Origin: Epiperipatus broadwayi
Lineage: Eukaryota; Onychophora; Udeonychophora; Euonychophora; Peripatidae
Length of the DNA: 64,000 nucleotides
Direction of reading: 5' to 3'
Assembly (NCBI GenBank): GCA_028023455.1
Contig: JAQFVV010000183.1
Location: 1,302,001-1,366,000 of the forward strand
The notes under the pieces were generated by a model, which ran no database searches, was not told where the DNA came from, and saw only the letters and a program-made list of their open reading frames with translations. Below, piece after piece: positions 45,943 to 58,254 of this stretch. A program made the position numbers and the translations under genes. How positions within the stretch are numbered: the stretch's first letter is position 1; the number at the start of each line of letters is the position of its first letter.

Positions 45943-47290
45943 AATGCCATCTAACATGGGTGCCAAAGTGCCATAAATGTCCCAGGAAAATTAAAGTCAA
46001 AATTTAAAAAAAGTCTGTAACTAAAAATGAAAATAAATGCTAAATTGTATAGTAATAAAAGTGAAATCAGTGAGCAATATGAGAAAAGAAATAGATCAAA
46101 GCAAACAAATTATAATATTAAAAATATAAAATAAAAAAGTAAGATATGTAATGTAAATAAAAAGGTGAGAGAAGAAAAAATGATTAGAGAGATAAATACA
46201 TTTTTATTGGGGTTGTTTATAGTCAGGGGGAATTAGAGAGAACTGAGGTTGTTTTTGTAGTTAGTTGAACATTTTGTTGAAGTTAACAACATTTAAAAAT
46301 AAATAAACCAAGTAAAATAAAATTTGTGTTGAGCGTCAGGAAAAATTATAGAACTAAATTTAAGGTATACTAGAGTCAAAACAAAAATGGAGGCTCAAAA
46401 TGAAAAAAAGTAACAGGGAAATACACAAAATCATTCAATAAACAAATAGGATGGTTAATACAGGAAATGATGTTAACTTGACTAGAAGATAGTAAAAAAA
46501 TAATTGAAAGTATGAACAATTAATGATAGATTAGAGAAAATTGAAAATAAACAGGAAAGTGGAAATACAGATGCATATATAAGTAATAACTCACTGTTAA
46601 TCAATTTTTCAAAATAAAAATATTTTCTGGACATGTAGAGGCAGTCCGATTGAATACCTTGGCAGCCTAGAATGCTACTTCACATGTAACCAACTGAATG
46701 AGGAGGCAATGTTTACTATTGTGTGAAATCATATTCAAGATGTCCCTCAGTTCTGGTGGGATTCCCTGTTTACAAAATCAGCTACATTTAGAGAATATAG
46801 GCAATCATTAATAACAAGTTACTGGATTGAAGAATACCAAGAAAATATTTAGCACCAGATGTCACACAGGATAAATGGCAGCATGGTGAACCTTTTACTC
46901 TATTTTTCCACTGGAAAATAGTGAAGTTAAGGTTGCTAATGGATAACCCTATGTCAGAACCCCAAATCATATAAATAATAATTTCCCACACAATGTAGAT
47001 CAAATGCTAATTGAAAATAAACATAAAATAGTAAAGCAGAGGAACAAGTTGCTAAGTGCATTTGACAGGACAAGGCCAAAGTATGAAAATAATGAAAGGT
47101 GATTGAGCCCCTAGAAATAGGCAGACATATAAATAGTATGAAGTATGACATTTGTAAAAGGGACTGGAATAGAACTAACGCTAGAAAATTGTACAGCCTA
47201 AAGAGCTATGGGCAGAAAACAAAACATAGTATTGAATATAACAAAGAAGATAACCACTCACAGGTAGCAAACTTAATGTGCATCTGAAAT
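45943..47290 (+). pseudogene. Gypsy-like gag region remnant
   Basis: No long frame survives. On the plus strand, about 46745-46850 gives WWDSLF-like, FREYRQSLITSYW and EEYQEN strings of the kind seen in retrotransposon capsid domains (W followed by an R-L--Y helix). 47099-47287 continues with INSMKYDICKRDW and ends just before the protease region. The minus-strand frames at 46788-47151 are shadows. In intact elements this protein packages the RNA. Confidence 0.5.
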
Positions 47291-47334
47291 AAAAGAAAGT
47301 CAATATTAGCACCTCAGCATCACCCTAAAGTAGA

Positions 47335-48720
47335 AGTAGTATTGGAGGGGGTTATAATAAAGGCACTGTTGGACTCAGGCAGTCGAGGGTTGGCAATGTC
47401 ACAGGATATGTTTAGACAAATCAGCTGCATAAATCCTAATATAAAACATTGCCATTAAAAACTGTGTTTGTAACTATGGCAAACAATAAAATGGACAAAT
47501 TAGTGTCAAAGCATGTCTAGGTAAACATGTGGATAGAGGAGAAAGAGTAAAGTCTTTTTTTGCTTATTTTAGAGGGATTAATTCATAAGATTATACTTGG
47601 GTTGGATATTATATGTAGGACTGATTGTGTGCTGGATTATAAGCTAAGTCAGATAAGATTAAGCAGAAAAGTATTGATATTTGCATTAGACAAAAGATAT
47701 AAATCTGCCATGACTTGTTGCATACAAAATAGAGAGGCAAAACTGGAAATATGTACAAAAATTAAAAAAATCAAAATTTGTTTTTTTTGGACATTTGTGG
47801 CGTAATTAAAAGCTATGAAGCATAGGATAAGACTCATGGAAGATCAACCATAACAGGACAGGGCATATTTTATTCTTCACCAATACAGAGGGAAGGTCAA
47901 AGAGCAGATAGATAAAATGCTGGAATGGGAAATCATATTCAAATGCTCATTGCCATTTAATAATCCCATTGTAACAGTAAAGAAAAAAGATGGGTCCATC
48001 TAGCTATGCTTGGACATGAGACAATTGAACAAAATAACTATCCTTGACACTAATTCTGCTCTCACTATACCCAAACTATTTGTAACAATTTAGAACAAAA
48101 AGTTTTTTTCAACATTTGATTTAACTGCTAGTTATTGGCAGATCAAGTTACACCCCCCACAATCGAAATTATACTGCATTTTGATACAATGGGCATGCAT
48201 TCAACTTTAACTGAATACCATTGGGGTTAAAAATAGTGGGGTGGACTAAACAGTATTTAGACCACATGGATAAAATAAAAAATTTAGTAAGTGATGTATG
48301 TTAATGACATAGTTTTGGCATTAGCAAGTGTGGAAGAACACTTCACTCATTTAAGACAACTATTGTGAAAATGTAAACATAAGGGAATTAAAATAAATTT
48401 TTAAAAAGGCAATTTAATGGCAACTGAGGTGAAGATTTTAGGCCATATAATAATTGGGAAAGGGTTCCAACCATATTCTGATGAAATGTAAACAATCCAG
48501 GAGTTCCTGGTTCCTAGAAATAAAAAAACATAAGATTGTTTTTATAACTGATATTATAAAAAAATTCTTATGACATGGAGCCACTACTACTATTGTTTAA
48601 AAAAGAAAAGACCTGGCGTATGGATAGTGCAGCATGATAGCAGTTTCCAAAACTTGAAAACAATGTTCTTAAAGGAAGTGATGCTGTCAAATCCTGATTT
48701 TTGAAAACCATTTTTTGTTC
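47335..48720 (+). pseudogene. Gypsy-like pol remnant: protease and reverse transcriptase
   Basis: Protease: ALLDSGSRG at about 47365-47391, the DSG active site of retroviral-type aspartic proteases. Reverse transcriptase: about 47970-48010 NNPIVTVKKKDGS, then CLDMRQLNKIT (48009-48041), FFSTFDLTASYWQIKLHPP (about 48107-48163, motif A), and YVNDIVLALASVEEHF (48298-48345), where YVDD is expected and an Asn has replaced one catalytic Asp. Stops and frameshifts occur throughout. The order of parts and the wording of the motifs fit the Ty3/Gypsy class. Confidence 0.8.
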
Positions 48721-48950
48721 AGACTGACAGAAGTGGGGTCATATTGAGTGCTGCTCTTTTACAAATCAAGAAGGAAGGGTGGTGTGGAGTCTTTTTTTAT
48801 AAGCCACTTTTTGAAGGGTCCTAAATTAAATTACACAGTAATATCAAAGGAAGTGTTAGCAATTGTTTGGGCATTCCAAAAATTTTGTCAGTTACTAATA
48901 GGATCAAAGGGGATTGTAATCAAAATCACAAGGGCCTCCAATTTTTAAAT
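48690..48950 (+). pseudogene. Gypsy-like RNase H remnant
   Basis: About 48710-48780 reads FFVQTDRSGVILSAALLQ, the (L)xTDAS-GxGxxAxLxQ start of the RNase H domain; after a frameshift 48832-48900 reads TVISKEVLAIVWAFQKF, matching the E-E/K-LAIVxAxxK(F/W) segment. The rest is degraded. This domain removes the RNA strand after first-strand synthesis. Confidence 0.75.
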
Positions 48951-49029
48951 CATAGTTTGATAAAATGGAATTTTTTTCTCAAAAAATTTAAATATAGTGG
49001 GAAATACATTATGCTGTTATTCAATGTCA

Positions 49030-49302
49030 CCAGATCAACAACATTTAAGTTGTAACAATATATGTATTGCCTCAATGGAAATAGATGAAAGTGAGTCAGT
49101 AGAAAATGATCTTGTTGGGTTAAGAGTAAGACAGAGGAAGCAAAAACATGTAAATGGGACTTTTATGATAGATGATAGTGTTATGATAATAATTAACCCT
49201 ATGAACCACCCACAAAAACATGTATATAAAAAGTTCCAGCCGATTTATGAGAGTTATTATGTCATAATACACAAATACAAGCAAAGTTTTTGTCATAGCT
49301 AA
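49030..49302 (+). pseudogene. Gypsy-like integrase C-terminal tail
   Basis: The frame 48997-49302 holds VGLRVRQRKQK, a DDSVMIIINP string and HVYKKFQPIYESYYVI, matching the GDxV-v--P-K---KF-P-Y-GPy-V element that closes integrase proteins. The zinc and catalytic parts of integrase are missing between RNase H and this tail, so this element has an internal deletion. Confidence 0.65.
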
Positions 49303-49560
49303 GAGTCAGAAAGAAAAATAAAGTTATAATGCTTGTTCACTAAAAATGATTAAAAGGAAAAAGTAACCACCTGTCAAAACAAATAATTCAAAATAATCAG
49401 ACAGACCTGCAGGTAAAAAAAGTCAATTCAAAACATATTTTGGATAAAAATAAATAAATAAATAAATAAAATAAAAAGGTAAAAAATCAAATAGTGAAGA
49501 AAAAATAAAAGATAGAACTAAAATGTATCAAACTGATGCATTATACCTCTCAAACAATGA

Positions 49561-51371
49561 TATAATACTAGCAAGATATATTACTATAAAACTTATATAT
49601 ATCTGCATTATATATTTCATAATTTAAAAATATATGATCAAATTTATAAAAAAGAAAAGAATAGTTAAAAAAACAATTAGTTAGGTAGATTTTAGAAATG
49701 CAATTTTGTAAGTAAATAGCATAAAACTATTTATTAAAAGTGGGTGGGTAAAAGAATTAGAAAAAAAGAGATTTAAAAGCTCATTGTTTTTTTTTATATG
49801 CTAAAAAATAAGTTCAAAAAATGAATGTCTAAAAATAAATCTTAGTGGAAAATGTAAAATAAAAAAGATTAATTAATTAGTGAAAGTAATCTTTTGGAAT
49901 GCCAATAAGATTTCTAACTGATAATAAAATTGAAACCAATAATTGTAATAAGTAAAAACTATGTAAACTATATTTTCAGTATACAAGTGATGAGATAGTA
50001 TATTAATCTAGAAAATAATTAGATTAAAGAAAAATTTTAAATTAATTTAAAAAATTGATTTAATGAATGTTAAAAATTAAAGCTATGATAATGAAAAGAA
50101 CGATGGAGAGTAGATATAAATGTCTGATGTATCTATTGTTATATTCATTCTGGTTTTCATTTTGTGATTGAATTATTCCTTCATGCTCTTATTGATTCAT
50201 TACATTATTTATTGCTCCAGTGTTTTCAAAGAATAAGTACAGTATAAAATCAATCATTACTGCTGTGGACAATATCATTGCAGAAGCTGCAGAACTAGCG
50301 ATATGCATTGCTAGACTCTTACAAGTGATCGACTAGACTTTAGGTCCCAAAATCCTCTGCAAAATCAACTGTTCTTACCTGAACCTTTACTGGAAACTGA
50401 TGCCAAAATGCTGAAATAGATGCTGCTGCAAACTCTCTCTCTCCATTGTCAAGTCAAAAAATGAAAGAAAAGACCTGAAATCATCATTGGAGATCAAAAA
50501 ATCAACTGGTTGAGAAGTAACACTAATGAAAACCAAATGAACTGTGTCATCTAATATCATGAAAAATGTAGTCAAATATATTTTCCATGATAATTGTGTA
50601 TAAACACTTTATTTTTAAATGGAATAAACTTTAACAAAGGACTATTATAAAATTTAGCCTGATTAATCATTTATATTTTTATGCAAATTTTCATAATGTT
50701 ATGTTGTTGAATAATTGTTATTTGGTCTATTCTCTCTCTTGCTTGTTACTGCATCACCATTTATTTAAAAAGATAAATGCTTATATGTGTTAAGTTAATG
50801 TGCTTGACCCTCTGATTAAGAGTAGGAGATAGTTGGTATATTTTAAGCACTGGTTGGTGTGCCTGTCATCCAAGCACACCAGTTATATAACATAGGATCA
50901 TCAAAACAAATAGGATGCCCTGGATGGTAGGGTTTTGTTTCAGCAGTTGAGGTGGGTCATGCTTAGAAAATATGGTCATGTTACATTTCATATAGTTTGA
51001 TCTGGCCATGGGAAATGTTGATGGTTATGCTATCAATGGTATTCTCCCCTTTGCTTGAAGTGCCAGTCTGTGTCCATAAACAGTAACCTGTTAAAGTAAA
51101 TACAAGTGCTGCCAAAGTGCAGTCAAAGTTGACCAAAAAGTATTCCAAAATGTTATTTTTTAAAAAATAGTTAAACCTATTAAATGTTACGAACAGAAAA
51201 AGAAGTATAATAAAGAAGAAATATGTAAAGAGCTTGATAATAAGCTTATTAAAGTAAAGGTTAAAAACTTAGTTAAAGTCAAGATATATTAAAAGATATT
51301 AAGTATGAAGAAATGAAAAATAGTTACAAAATAATGAAGTAATGACAGTAAGTTCAGAGGGATCTGGTTCA
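49561..51371 (+). repeat. Right LTR of the Gypsy-like retrotransposon
   Basis: About 1.8-kb partner of 44006-45942. The two LTRs differ by many substitutions and some indels over their whole length, so the insertion is old. The purine-rich stretch 49490-49525 lies upstream and may be the polypurine tract. Confidence 0.7.
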
Positions 51372-51379
51372 ATATATTA

Positions 51380-51985
51380 TGAAATAATAATTTTTAACAG
51401 ATTTTCTGTTGAAATATTTTAATATGTGGAAATATATGTTATGTTTTCATATTAGAAAATTATGATCAGCTATTAATAAACCATAATCAATGCAAATAGT
51501 AAACTGTAAACAATTGTTGTATTCAAAAGGGTACCTCTTCTAAATACAATGTCATGGTTTTATGTAGAGAATAAAGCACTACATTATATATTTACATTCT
51601 CATAAAAAAAGGTCACAATTTTTCACCTATTGCTTGTTAATAATAAAATGCTCCACCAATCAGTTAGATGTTATAAATTAATATTTTTTAACAGACATAA
51701 TTGTTTAAATATTTTAATATTGTGGAAATATCTGTTATATTTTCATATTAGAAAAATCACCATCAAATGTTAATAGATAATAATCAATAAAAATAGTAAA
51801 CTGTAAATGCTTTTTGCATTTAAAAGGCTATCTTTTCTGAATACAATCTTTTGGTGTTATATAGAGGGAGACTAAAGTAACATAATATAAATTTATAAAT
51901 TAAGAAAACAAAGCTCACAACAGTCTGTTCTATCAATCAGCTAGATTTTATAAATCAATTATTTTTAAAAGATGTTATTGACTGA
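51380..51985. repeat. Diverged tandem duplication, period about 296 bp
   Basis: The landmark 'gttatgttttcatattagaa' begins at 51438 and 'gttatattttcatattagaa' at 51734; 'aatagtaaactgtaaa' and 'accaatcag/atcaatcag' repeat at the same distance. A third unit begins at about 51950 and stops after a few tens of bases. No coding content. Confidence 0.75.
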
Positions 51986-52110
51986 TGTCTAATGGTATTT
52001 TTCCAAATATAAAAATACAGTAGACATTTTAATTATATTTGTTAATAATTATTTAATTTATAATATGTAATTGATTGATGGAATAATCTATTATTAATAA
52101 GGAATATAAA

Positions 52111-52391
52111 AAAAGGCAAAACTCCCCATACAGTAGTGCCACCCTGTGCCAAACAGAGTAATCAATGGATGCCAGAAGGCTTGTGCATAAAATCCTTATC
52201 TAGTGCCTACTCATCCAATATCCCCAGACTAGTTTAGTTTGGGGATATTGGATGAGTAGGCACTAGTTTAGTCTGGGGATATTGGATGAGTAGGCACTAG
52301 ATAGGGATTTTATGCACAAGCCTTCTGGCATCCATTGATTACTCTGTTTGGCACAGGGTGGCACTACTGTATGGGGAGTTTTTTGCCTTTG
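52111..52391. mobile_element. Near-perfect palindrome of family 3 repeats
   Basis: Left arm from 'aaaaggcaaaactcccc' to 'ccccagactagttta' (52111-52234), right arm its reverse complement ending at 'ttttgccttt' (52391). The centre carries an extra partial copy of 'ggggatattggatgagtagg'. The arms are almost identical, so it is young and would form a long hairpin. Both arms stop at the ACTAG/CTGG part of the family-3 ribozyme; CTGATGA is absent. Confidence 0.8.
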
Positions 52392-53929
52392 TTTACAACA
52401 AATTATGTGCTAGTATAGAGATAGTGTTCATGTGATGTTTGATGCTTAAATAAGGAATATATAAAAGGTTCCTTAAAATATAAATGTATATTATGGTGCT
52501 AACCTTTTGAATGCCAAAAGCATTTACAATTTATTATTTTTATTGATGACTGTCTATTCACAGCTGACAGTGATTTTTTAATATGAAAATATTATCTAAG
52601 CAATACATAGTTTCAATGCACTGTGAAAGTTATAATTGACTATTTGTTCGACTACTTTTAGAACATGTTATATTTGCCTGTTTAATGAGATTTATTTAAA
52701 GGTTTTTGAATTAATAATGTCACTCTCTTTCTTAAAATAACAATCTTTATTGTCTATATATATATATTACTCCATAAATAAAGGTAGGTATTTATTTTTA
52801 TTATAAATAAGTGGTTGCCTTGACAACAGATTGAGATTATTGATTGCTATTAATATTGGTATTGTTTAGGTGTAAACTCCTTTAATATATTTATATATGA
52901 ATATAATAACAAGTTACCCATTAAAAATATACTATGTTTAAATTTTACATTATAATAATGGTAATTGACAACAATAATAATATACAAATTAAGCAGAAGT
53001 ATCTTCAGAAATGTTCTGATAAATAAAGTCACATGATTAAAAAGCACAGATCACATGATTTCCCATAAACTGTGTATATCAATATTAGCAGATTATTTCT
53101 TTATTATAATTTATTACACAATCTTTTAATTGGTTTATAAAAATTGCTTCTTAAAGTTCTCTCTTTTTTTATGAAGTCTTTCTTCATTTAATATTCTTAT
53201 GGTCTGAGTTAAAAATAAATTTAAAATTGCAAGATTTTTGATAGTCAAAGATAACTGATGCAGTATTTATTAGTTTGATTACTTATAATATTTTTCACAT
53301 GACTATATAATAATTGATGTATTTTTGTTTTATTCCAAAATATATCTGATTCACCTATATATATTTTTTGCATCTACTCATAATTTAATGTATAGTCTTT
53401 TGTGTATGTGTATGTGTTTTAAAAATAGTATTTTTAGAATTATTAATCAATCATTACATTTGGAGGAAAATAAAATGAAACATTGTATTTATCTCTAAAT
53501 ATTTATTCAATAAATTTGGTTTGAATATTATTTAAACATTGAAAAGACATCCATTTTTTCTTATTTTTATTTATATTAATGTTGTAAGGTTTTTTATTAA
53601 ATTTATTTAATGTATGTAGGTTTTGTTTTTATCATATCTTACATTTATATTTTCTTGAGTAAATAATTCAATATTTTGAAATTTATCATTTATTATAATA
53701 ACATAACTTTTCATTAAGATATAAAAAAGATTTAAAGCTAGCTATTTTATATATCATTGGTAAATATGATTTGAAATAAATATAACTTCTTTCGGGAATA
53801 GGTTTAAACAATTATTTTCCTTTTTTTTTGTCTATGTCATTTCATTTGATAACAATTACAACATAATTGTTGTCATTTACTATTATTATAATTTAAAATT
53901 TACGCATACACATATATATCATTAAAAAT
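52392..53929. other. AT-rich spacer
   Basis: No gene supported. At 52817-52840 'ttgccttgacaacagattg' is one arm of the family of the next entry. Confidence 0.45.
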
Positions 53930-54075
53930 CAGTCAACACTCAGACAATCTTAATATCAGTAACAATCAACAATCTTAAACTGTTGTCAAGGCAACCTCCT
54001 TTTAACAATAAAGGTTACCTTGACAACAGTTTGTTGGGATAGTTGATAGTTTTTAATGACTTACTTGCAAATCCA
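53930..54075. repeat. Fold-back repeat
   Basis: 'actgttgtcaaggcaacc' (53978-53996) pairs with 'ggttaccttgacaacagt' (54013-54030), and 'aacaatcaacaatc' with 'gatagttgatag'. The loop is about 16 bases. Single arms of it occur at 52817 and 54184. Confidence 0.65.
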
Positions 54076-54524
54076 CTTAACCTTGATATTATTACACTTA
54101 ATATATCTACATATATTATTACCCTTGATATATATATAATTCACATTATCACATCTAAAGTTTAACAAATCAATAAAATATCTGCAATCTGTTGTTAAGA
54201 CAATCTCTAGAGATAAAACATAGGTGTCTGTTTTATCTATATAGATTGCATAGGTAATAAACTTGTTATATCATGTGAATTACATTCGAAACCAGTTAGC
54301 TATTGCAATTTATAATTTAATAAAATTTATATATATAAAATCACACTCCATTTTCAGCATTGTCAATGAATATTGATTTATTTAAAAATAAGCTTGAAAT
54401 ATGAATGGCCACTAATATTTTTAAAATATTTAGTGATTGAGGAATGTTGATTATTCATAGCACCTGCATGAAAGGTAGTTTGCTTCGTCTAAATTACACA
54501 CACATACACATATATATATAAAGC

Positions 54525-55215
54525 ATGCTAATAGCTCTAAACAAGCTTATTTTATTTTAATTTTTTACAGATAAATGCAGCAAGAGAACATAAATCTAAA
54601 TTTATCCCCACCCACAAATTGATGAGAACCATTAGTTCAAAACCAGTTTGGAGATGAGTATAATTCTAGATAAAGATTTTGAATGTGTTCTTTTGCTACA
54701 TTTATCAGTAAAAAAAAAATAAAATAAAAATAAAATAAGCTTATTTATTAGCATGCTCTTAATATTACATTTGTAAATACAAACTAAATATGTCATATGA
54801 TGTATGACTTGATTTCATTAATATTATAGTTTAGCTATTAAAGCTTTGGCTATATTAGATTTCTAAGGCTATTAATATATGATGTATATGAATTTAGTTC
54901 AGTCCCATATGGCTATTTGAATTGGAGAACTGGATTTGAAGACATGGAGATGTCTGAACATTTCAGATTAAGTATTAGATAAATGCTAGGCTTGTGTTTG
55001 TATTTTGTGGTCTGGTGTCTGGATGTCCTAGCTCCTCCTTGACAAGAGCCACTAAATGGAAATCGGGATGGGGGTAAGTCTAGATTGTTTAAATGCGTCC
55101 TTTTGCTGCTTTTATCGATACAAAATAAATAAATAAAAATAAAATAATCTTGTTTAGAGCTATTTAGCATGCTCTTTATATAGCATTTGTAAATACAAGC
55201 TAAATAAGTCATGTG
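54525..55215. mobile_element. Retrozyme-like repeat, family 2 (second locus)
   Basis: Begins beside (CA)n(TA)n with 'agcatgctaatagctctaaa' and shares 'cttgtatttacaaatgc'-type ends with 12474-13314. It contains a hairpin ('acagataaatgcagcaagag' with 'cttttgctacatttatcagt'), two units and one hammerhead relic. A second ribozyme position near 55050-55085 is too diverged to read. The minus frame 54913-55212 is not a gene. Confidence 0.5.
54605..54660 (+). ncRNA. Hammerhead ribozyme relic, family 2, good stem II
   Basis: TTGATGA (54619-54625; C3 replaced by T), stem II GAAC/GTTC closing CATTA (54626-54638, with the favoured G-C base pair), AAA for GAA (54639-54641), ACCAGTTTGG for stem III. Stem I is not clear. 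Probably inactive. Confidence 0.45.
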
Positions 55216-55478
55216 ATGTATGAAATAGACAGTGCATATTGCTAGCTGTTGAAATATAAAATGTCATTCATACTTACAAACCTTTTGATTATGCTGTTTG
55301 AAATTCCGACTTCATATTTATTCACAAGTTGTTAGTAGAAAAAACATAGCGTTTGGAAATGTGATTGACATTTTACATATACGTATAGATAATAGATTTT
55401 AAAAGCCCACTTTAAAACAAAGTTCTCTCCAACTGGTTTGATACAGAAGATATTATTAATTATATTTATTAAATATCA

Positions 55479-55814
55479 GATAGGGGGATTCGAACTTATC
55501 AGATTTTCAATAAATGGAAGGCTGAAGAGTTGTGAGTTGGAGTAGTTTGAAGCCTGTCCATTAACGTATGAAGATGGGCTATTAAGCACTGATTGTATAT
55601 ATGTGTGGTCATAGTAATCTGGACCAACTGATGATTGCTGGTTTAGCATGAAATACGTATATTGGTGATTACTTATCTTTTCAGCATGTGTGTGATCAGA
55701 TGGGTCAGCAATATAAGATGGTTTGGAGAGTTGAGGGTCGTGTGAAAGTCTGTGTTCGAATCCCGCATACATTACATATATATGTGCAGGTTTAAACCTG
55801 TATAGTGTATTAAT
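55479..55814 (+). mobile_element. Retrozyme-like unit, family 4, monomeric with target duplication
   Basis: A single 336-bp unit between exact 10-bp copies of TTAAATATCA (55469-55478 and 55815-55824). It carries an intact hammerhead (55613-55672) and, 80 bases further on, GTTCGAATCC (55754-55763), matching the pol III B box. It lacks the part of the monomer upstream of the 'atcagattttcaat' phrase, so it is 5'-truncated. The minus frame 55476-55772 is a shadow. Confidence 0.75.
55613..55672 (+). ncRNA. Hammerhead ribozyme motif, family 4 (core intact)
   Basis: TAATC (55615-55619), TGG, ACCAA, CTGATGA (55628-55634), 15-nt stem II 55635-55649, GAA (55650-55652), palindromic ATACGTAT (55653-55660), A55661, TTGGT (55662-55666), GATTA (55667-55671). 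All required core bases and stem pairs are present. Confidence 0.85.
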
Positions 55815-55824
55815 TTAAATATCA

Positions 55825-57659
55825 CATAGTGGCAATTTTAGAAATCTTTAATGTTTGGTTTTATCCACTCAACTAAGTCTAATTAGATATTTTTCTCTGA
55901 AAAATATTAGATCGTTAGCTGATATGGTTATTGATGAGACTAATCGAAAGACAAATTTTGAACATGTTATAATCTGACTAAATATCTAAGTTTTATCCAA
56001 TCAAGATTCAAACTTTAGTAATAAATATATGCATTAACTATGGCGCCATAAAAATTTTATGTGTGTGTGTGTGTGTGTTTATTGCTGTTTCAATGCTTCA
56101 ATAGATTGATTAAAGTTTAACTGATCACATTGAAATGCTAAAATAAATTATATAAGATACGGATTATTATTTGGTAAGTCTCTTTGATTTAATTACCATT
56201 ATTTCTATTTTTGTATCAAAAATGCATAGACACAAACACACCTATATATATAAAAATAGGTTTTTTTAAAAAGAAAAAAGAAGTAGTAGTATTTATAATA
56301 GTATTGCGTTTTTAATCAACAGAAATATTTCTTCAATTGTTAATAATATATTGTGTTCAATACCGTAGCAACCTAACATATCGATTTTATTCTTGCAATC
56401 GCATTTCGCAACTTTTATATATAAATAATATATTTTTAATAAATAATAAAATGGTAGTTTATTCGGTAAAAATAAAAGAAAAAAATATTGGATTGCTATA
56501 AAATAAATTACATTTTTATTGCCAAACTGATTTTAAATTGAATATTTTAATTACAAGAAAAAATATGTATATAAATGAATTTATTAATTTCGATTACTAA
56601 TTATTATTAAAATAATCTGGATTTATATACATAAGCTTCAAATGTTTTAACAATCCGTGCACATTTAGATTAACAACTTAATAAAAAATAAAAGCGATGA
56701 AAGATCAGACATATTTTAAAATGTGTTGGATTAAATAAATGTATATTGTTAAAAATAAAAGTAATAAGTGGAGATAATAAAAGGAATATAATAGGTTGTG
56801 AAAAAAGTAAACTTGCAAAAACACACACGCATGCAATTTTGATAATAAATTAGAAACTTTAATAAATATATTTAAGCGGTGAACATGTTTTTTATCTAAA
56901 GAAACTATTTAAAAACAAAAGAAGTGATTGAATTGACGAAGACTATTGTTTTGTCTATATTTTAATAACTATTGTTAAGAAGTAATAAAAAACGTTCGTA
57001 TTTGTTTTATTTGCTTTTTACAGACGAAGTTAATATTTTGAAGAGAAAATGTCGAAACTGTTAAAGAAAAAAAATAAACAAAGATTATATATAAGATTTA
57101 ATAAGTAATTTCCTGTAAGAAGGCAATATAAAAAAGGTTGGAAAGAAATGATGATGTGGACGTTTTGATAAAACAAGCAAAAAAAAAAAATAGTAATTAA
57201 TAGGAGAATTTTTATACATCAAATCTGTTAATAAGATTAACAAAATATTTAGTAAAATCGCAAAATTGGTATGAAATTTAGGATAGAAAGAAAATACAAT
57301 TAAGTCTAATCCATTACACAAAGATGGAATGAATAATGCTTCTAACTACGAACTAAGAAGAAAATTATAATTCTTATTAATGCTTTTAAGCTTTAAAGAA
57401 ATTGGTAAAAGTTGCAAAAAAAATAAAGAAAAATATATTAATAAATGAGAAAAAATAATTCCTTAATTCATTAAAGTTAATTGAAAAAAGAAATTGTTAA
57501 GTGTTTCTAGAGCAAGCAGACGATTAGAAAAAAAATAGGGGCTTTGAAATTAGGGCTTTGTAGTTGAAAAATACGTTTTAAAACATGTTTCTTAGTAAAT
57601 TAAAAATCGTATAAGCCAATTTTTAGAAAGATGAAGAAATTGTTAATGATATTTTGGAA
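55825..57659. other. AT-rich spacer
   Basis: No gene supported. A (TG)n microsatellite is at 56060-56078. From about 57360 the plus strand may already be a very decayed upstream part of the next LINE (K-rich strings, no clear motif). Confidence 0.4.
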
Positions 57660-58030
57660 GAACATTTGAAAGTTGAAAGAAAATGAGCTTTAAAATATAA
57701 ACCATCAGAAGGCGCTTGCCAGAAAAATACGACTGATTTAGTCTGTAAATTATGTAAGGAAGGAGTAGAAAATATTAGGCATTTGTTAATTGAATGTAAA
57801 TGCTTGAAAACAGAAAGGGCACATAAATGAAGTTATGGAAAAATAAATATGAAAAAAGTGATTATACAGAAAGTAGATTACTGGTTTTTTATGCTGGGTT
57901 TGGAAAAAGATAAGGGGGTTTAGATATAAAGGCTATAGAGTTGACAAAGATTTTGTTATGGAAATGGATGGAGCAGAATATGGAAAAACTTAGACTGGGG
58001 AATGTAAAATTAAGTAGCTAACAAGTTTCT
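57660..58030 (+). pseudogene. LINE C-terminal zinc-finger fragment
   Basis: Plus strand: EGACQKNTTDLVCKLCKEG then VENIRHLLIECKCLK, the C-x2-C...H-x4-C motif at the C-terminus of many LINE proteins. Frameshifts follow, then an untranslated stretch up to about 58090. Only the 3' end of the element is left. Confidence 0.65.
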
Positions 58031-58104
58031 CTTGGTATAATTGCTGAGAGATTCTTGACTTCATTTAAGAAGAAGCTACAGTACATCACATCACCATTAT
58101 TTTT

Positions 58105-58191
58105 TTATATCTCAAAGCATTGACAGGGAAGTGAACCCGGGCTAGCTGCTTGGAAGGCAGCTATGCTAACTGCTAGGTCGCCAATGCTTGA
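58105..58191 (-). mobile_element. tRNA-Gly(UCC)-derived SINE
   Basis: Minus strand: aagcattggcgacctagc, ttagcatagctgccttcca, then the T arm CCGGGTTCACTTCCCTG and caatgctttgagatata followed by a short A run. It has the same anticodon loop (CTTCCAA) as the copy at 16243 and keeps the T arm that copy lost. Acceptor ends still pair (AGCATTG with CAATGCT), but the D arm is altered. A SINE copy is likelier than a working tRNA gene. Confidence 0.7.
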
Positions 58192-58254
58192 TTACTAGAT
58201 CACTATTTTAGTAGTTTTTTTCAGTAATAATCAAATTAATTATTTTTAATATTC

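Noticed and set aside
58105-58191. Functional tRNA-Gly(UCC) gene
   Set aside because: The T arm is present, but the D arm is altered and the sequence continues into the SINE tail with an A run; no pol III terminator follows at the expected place.
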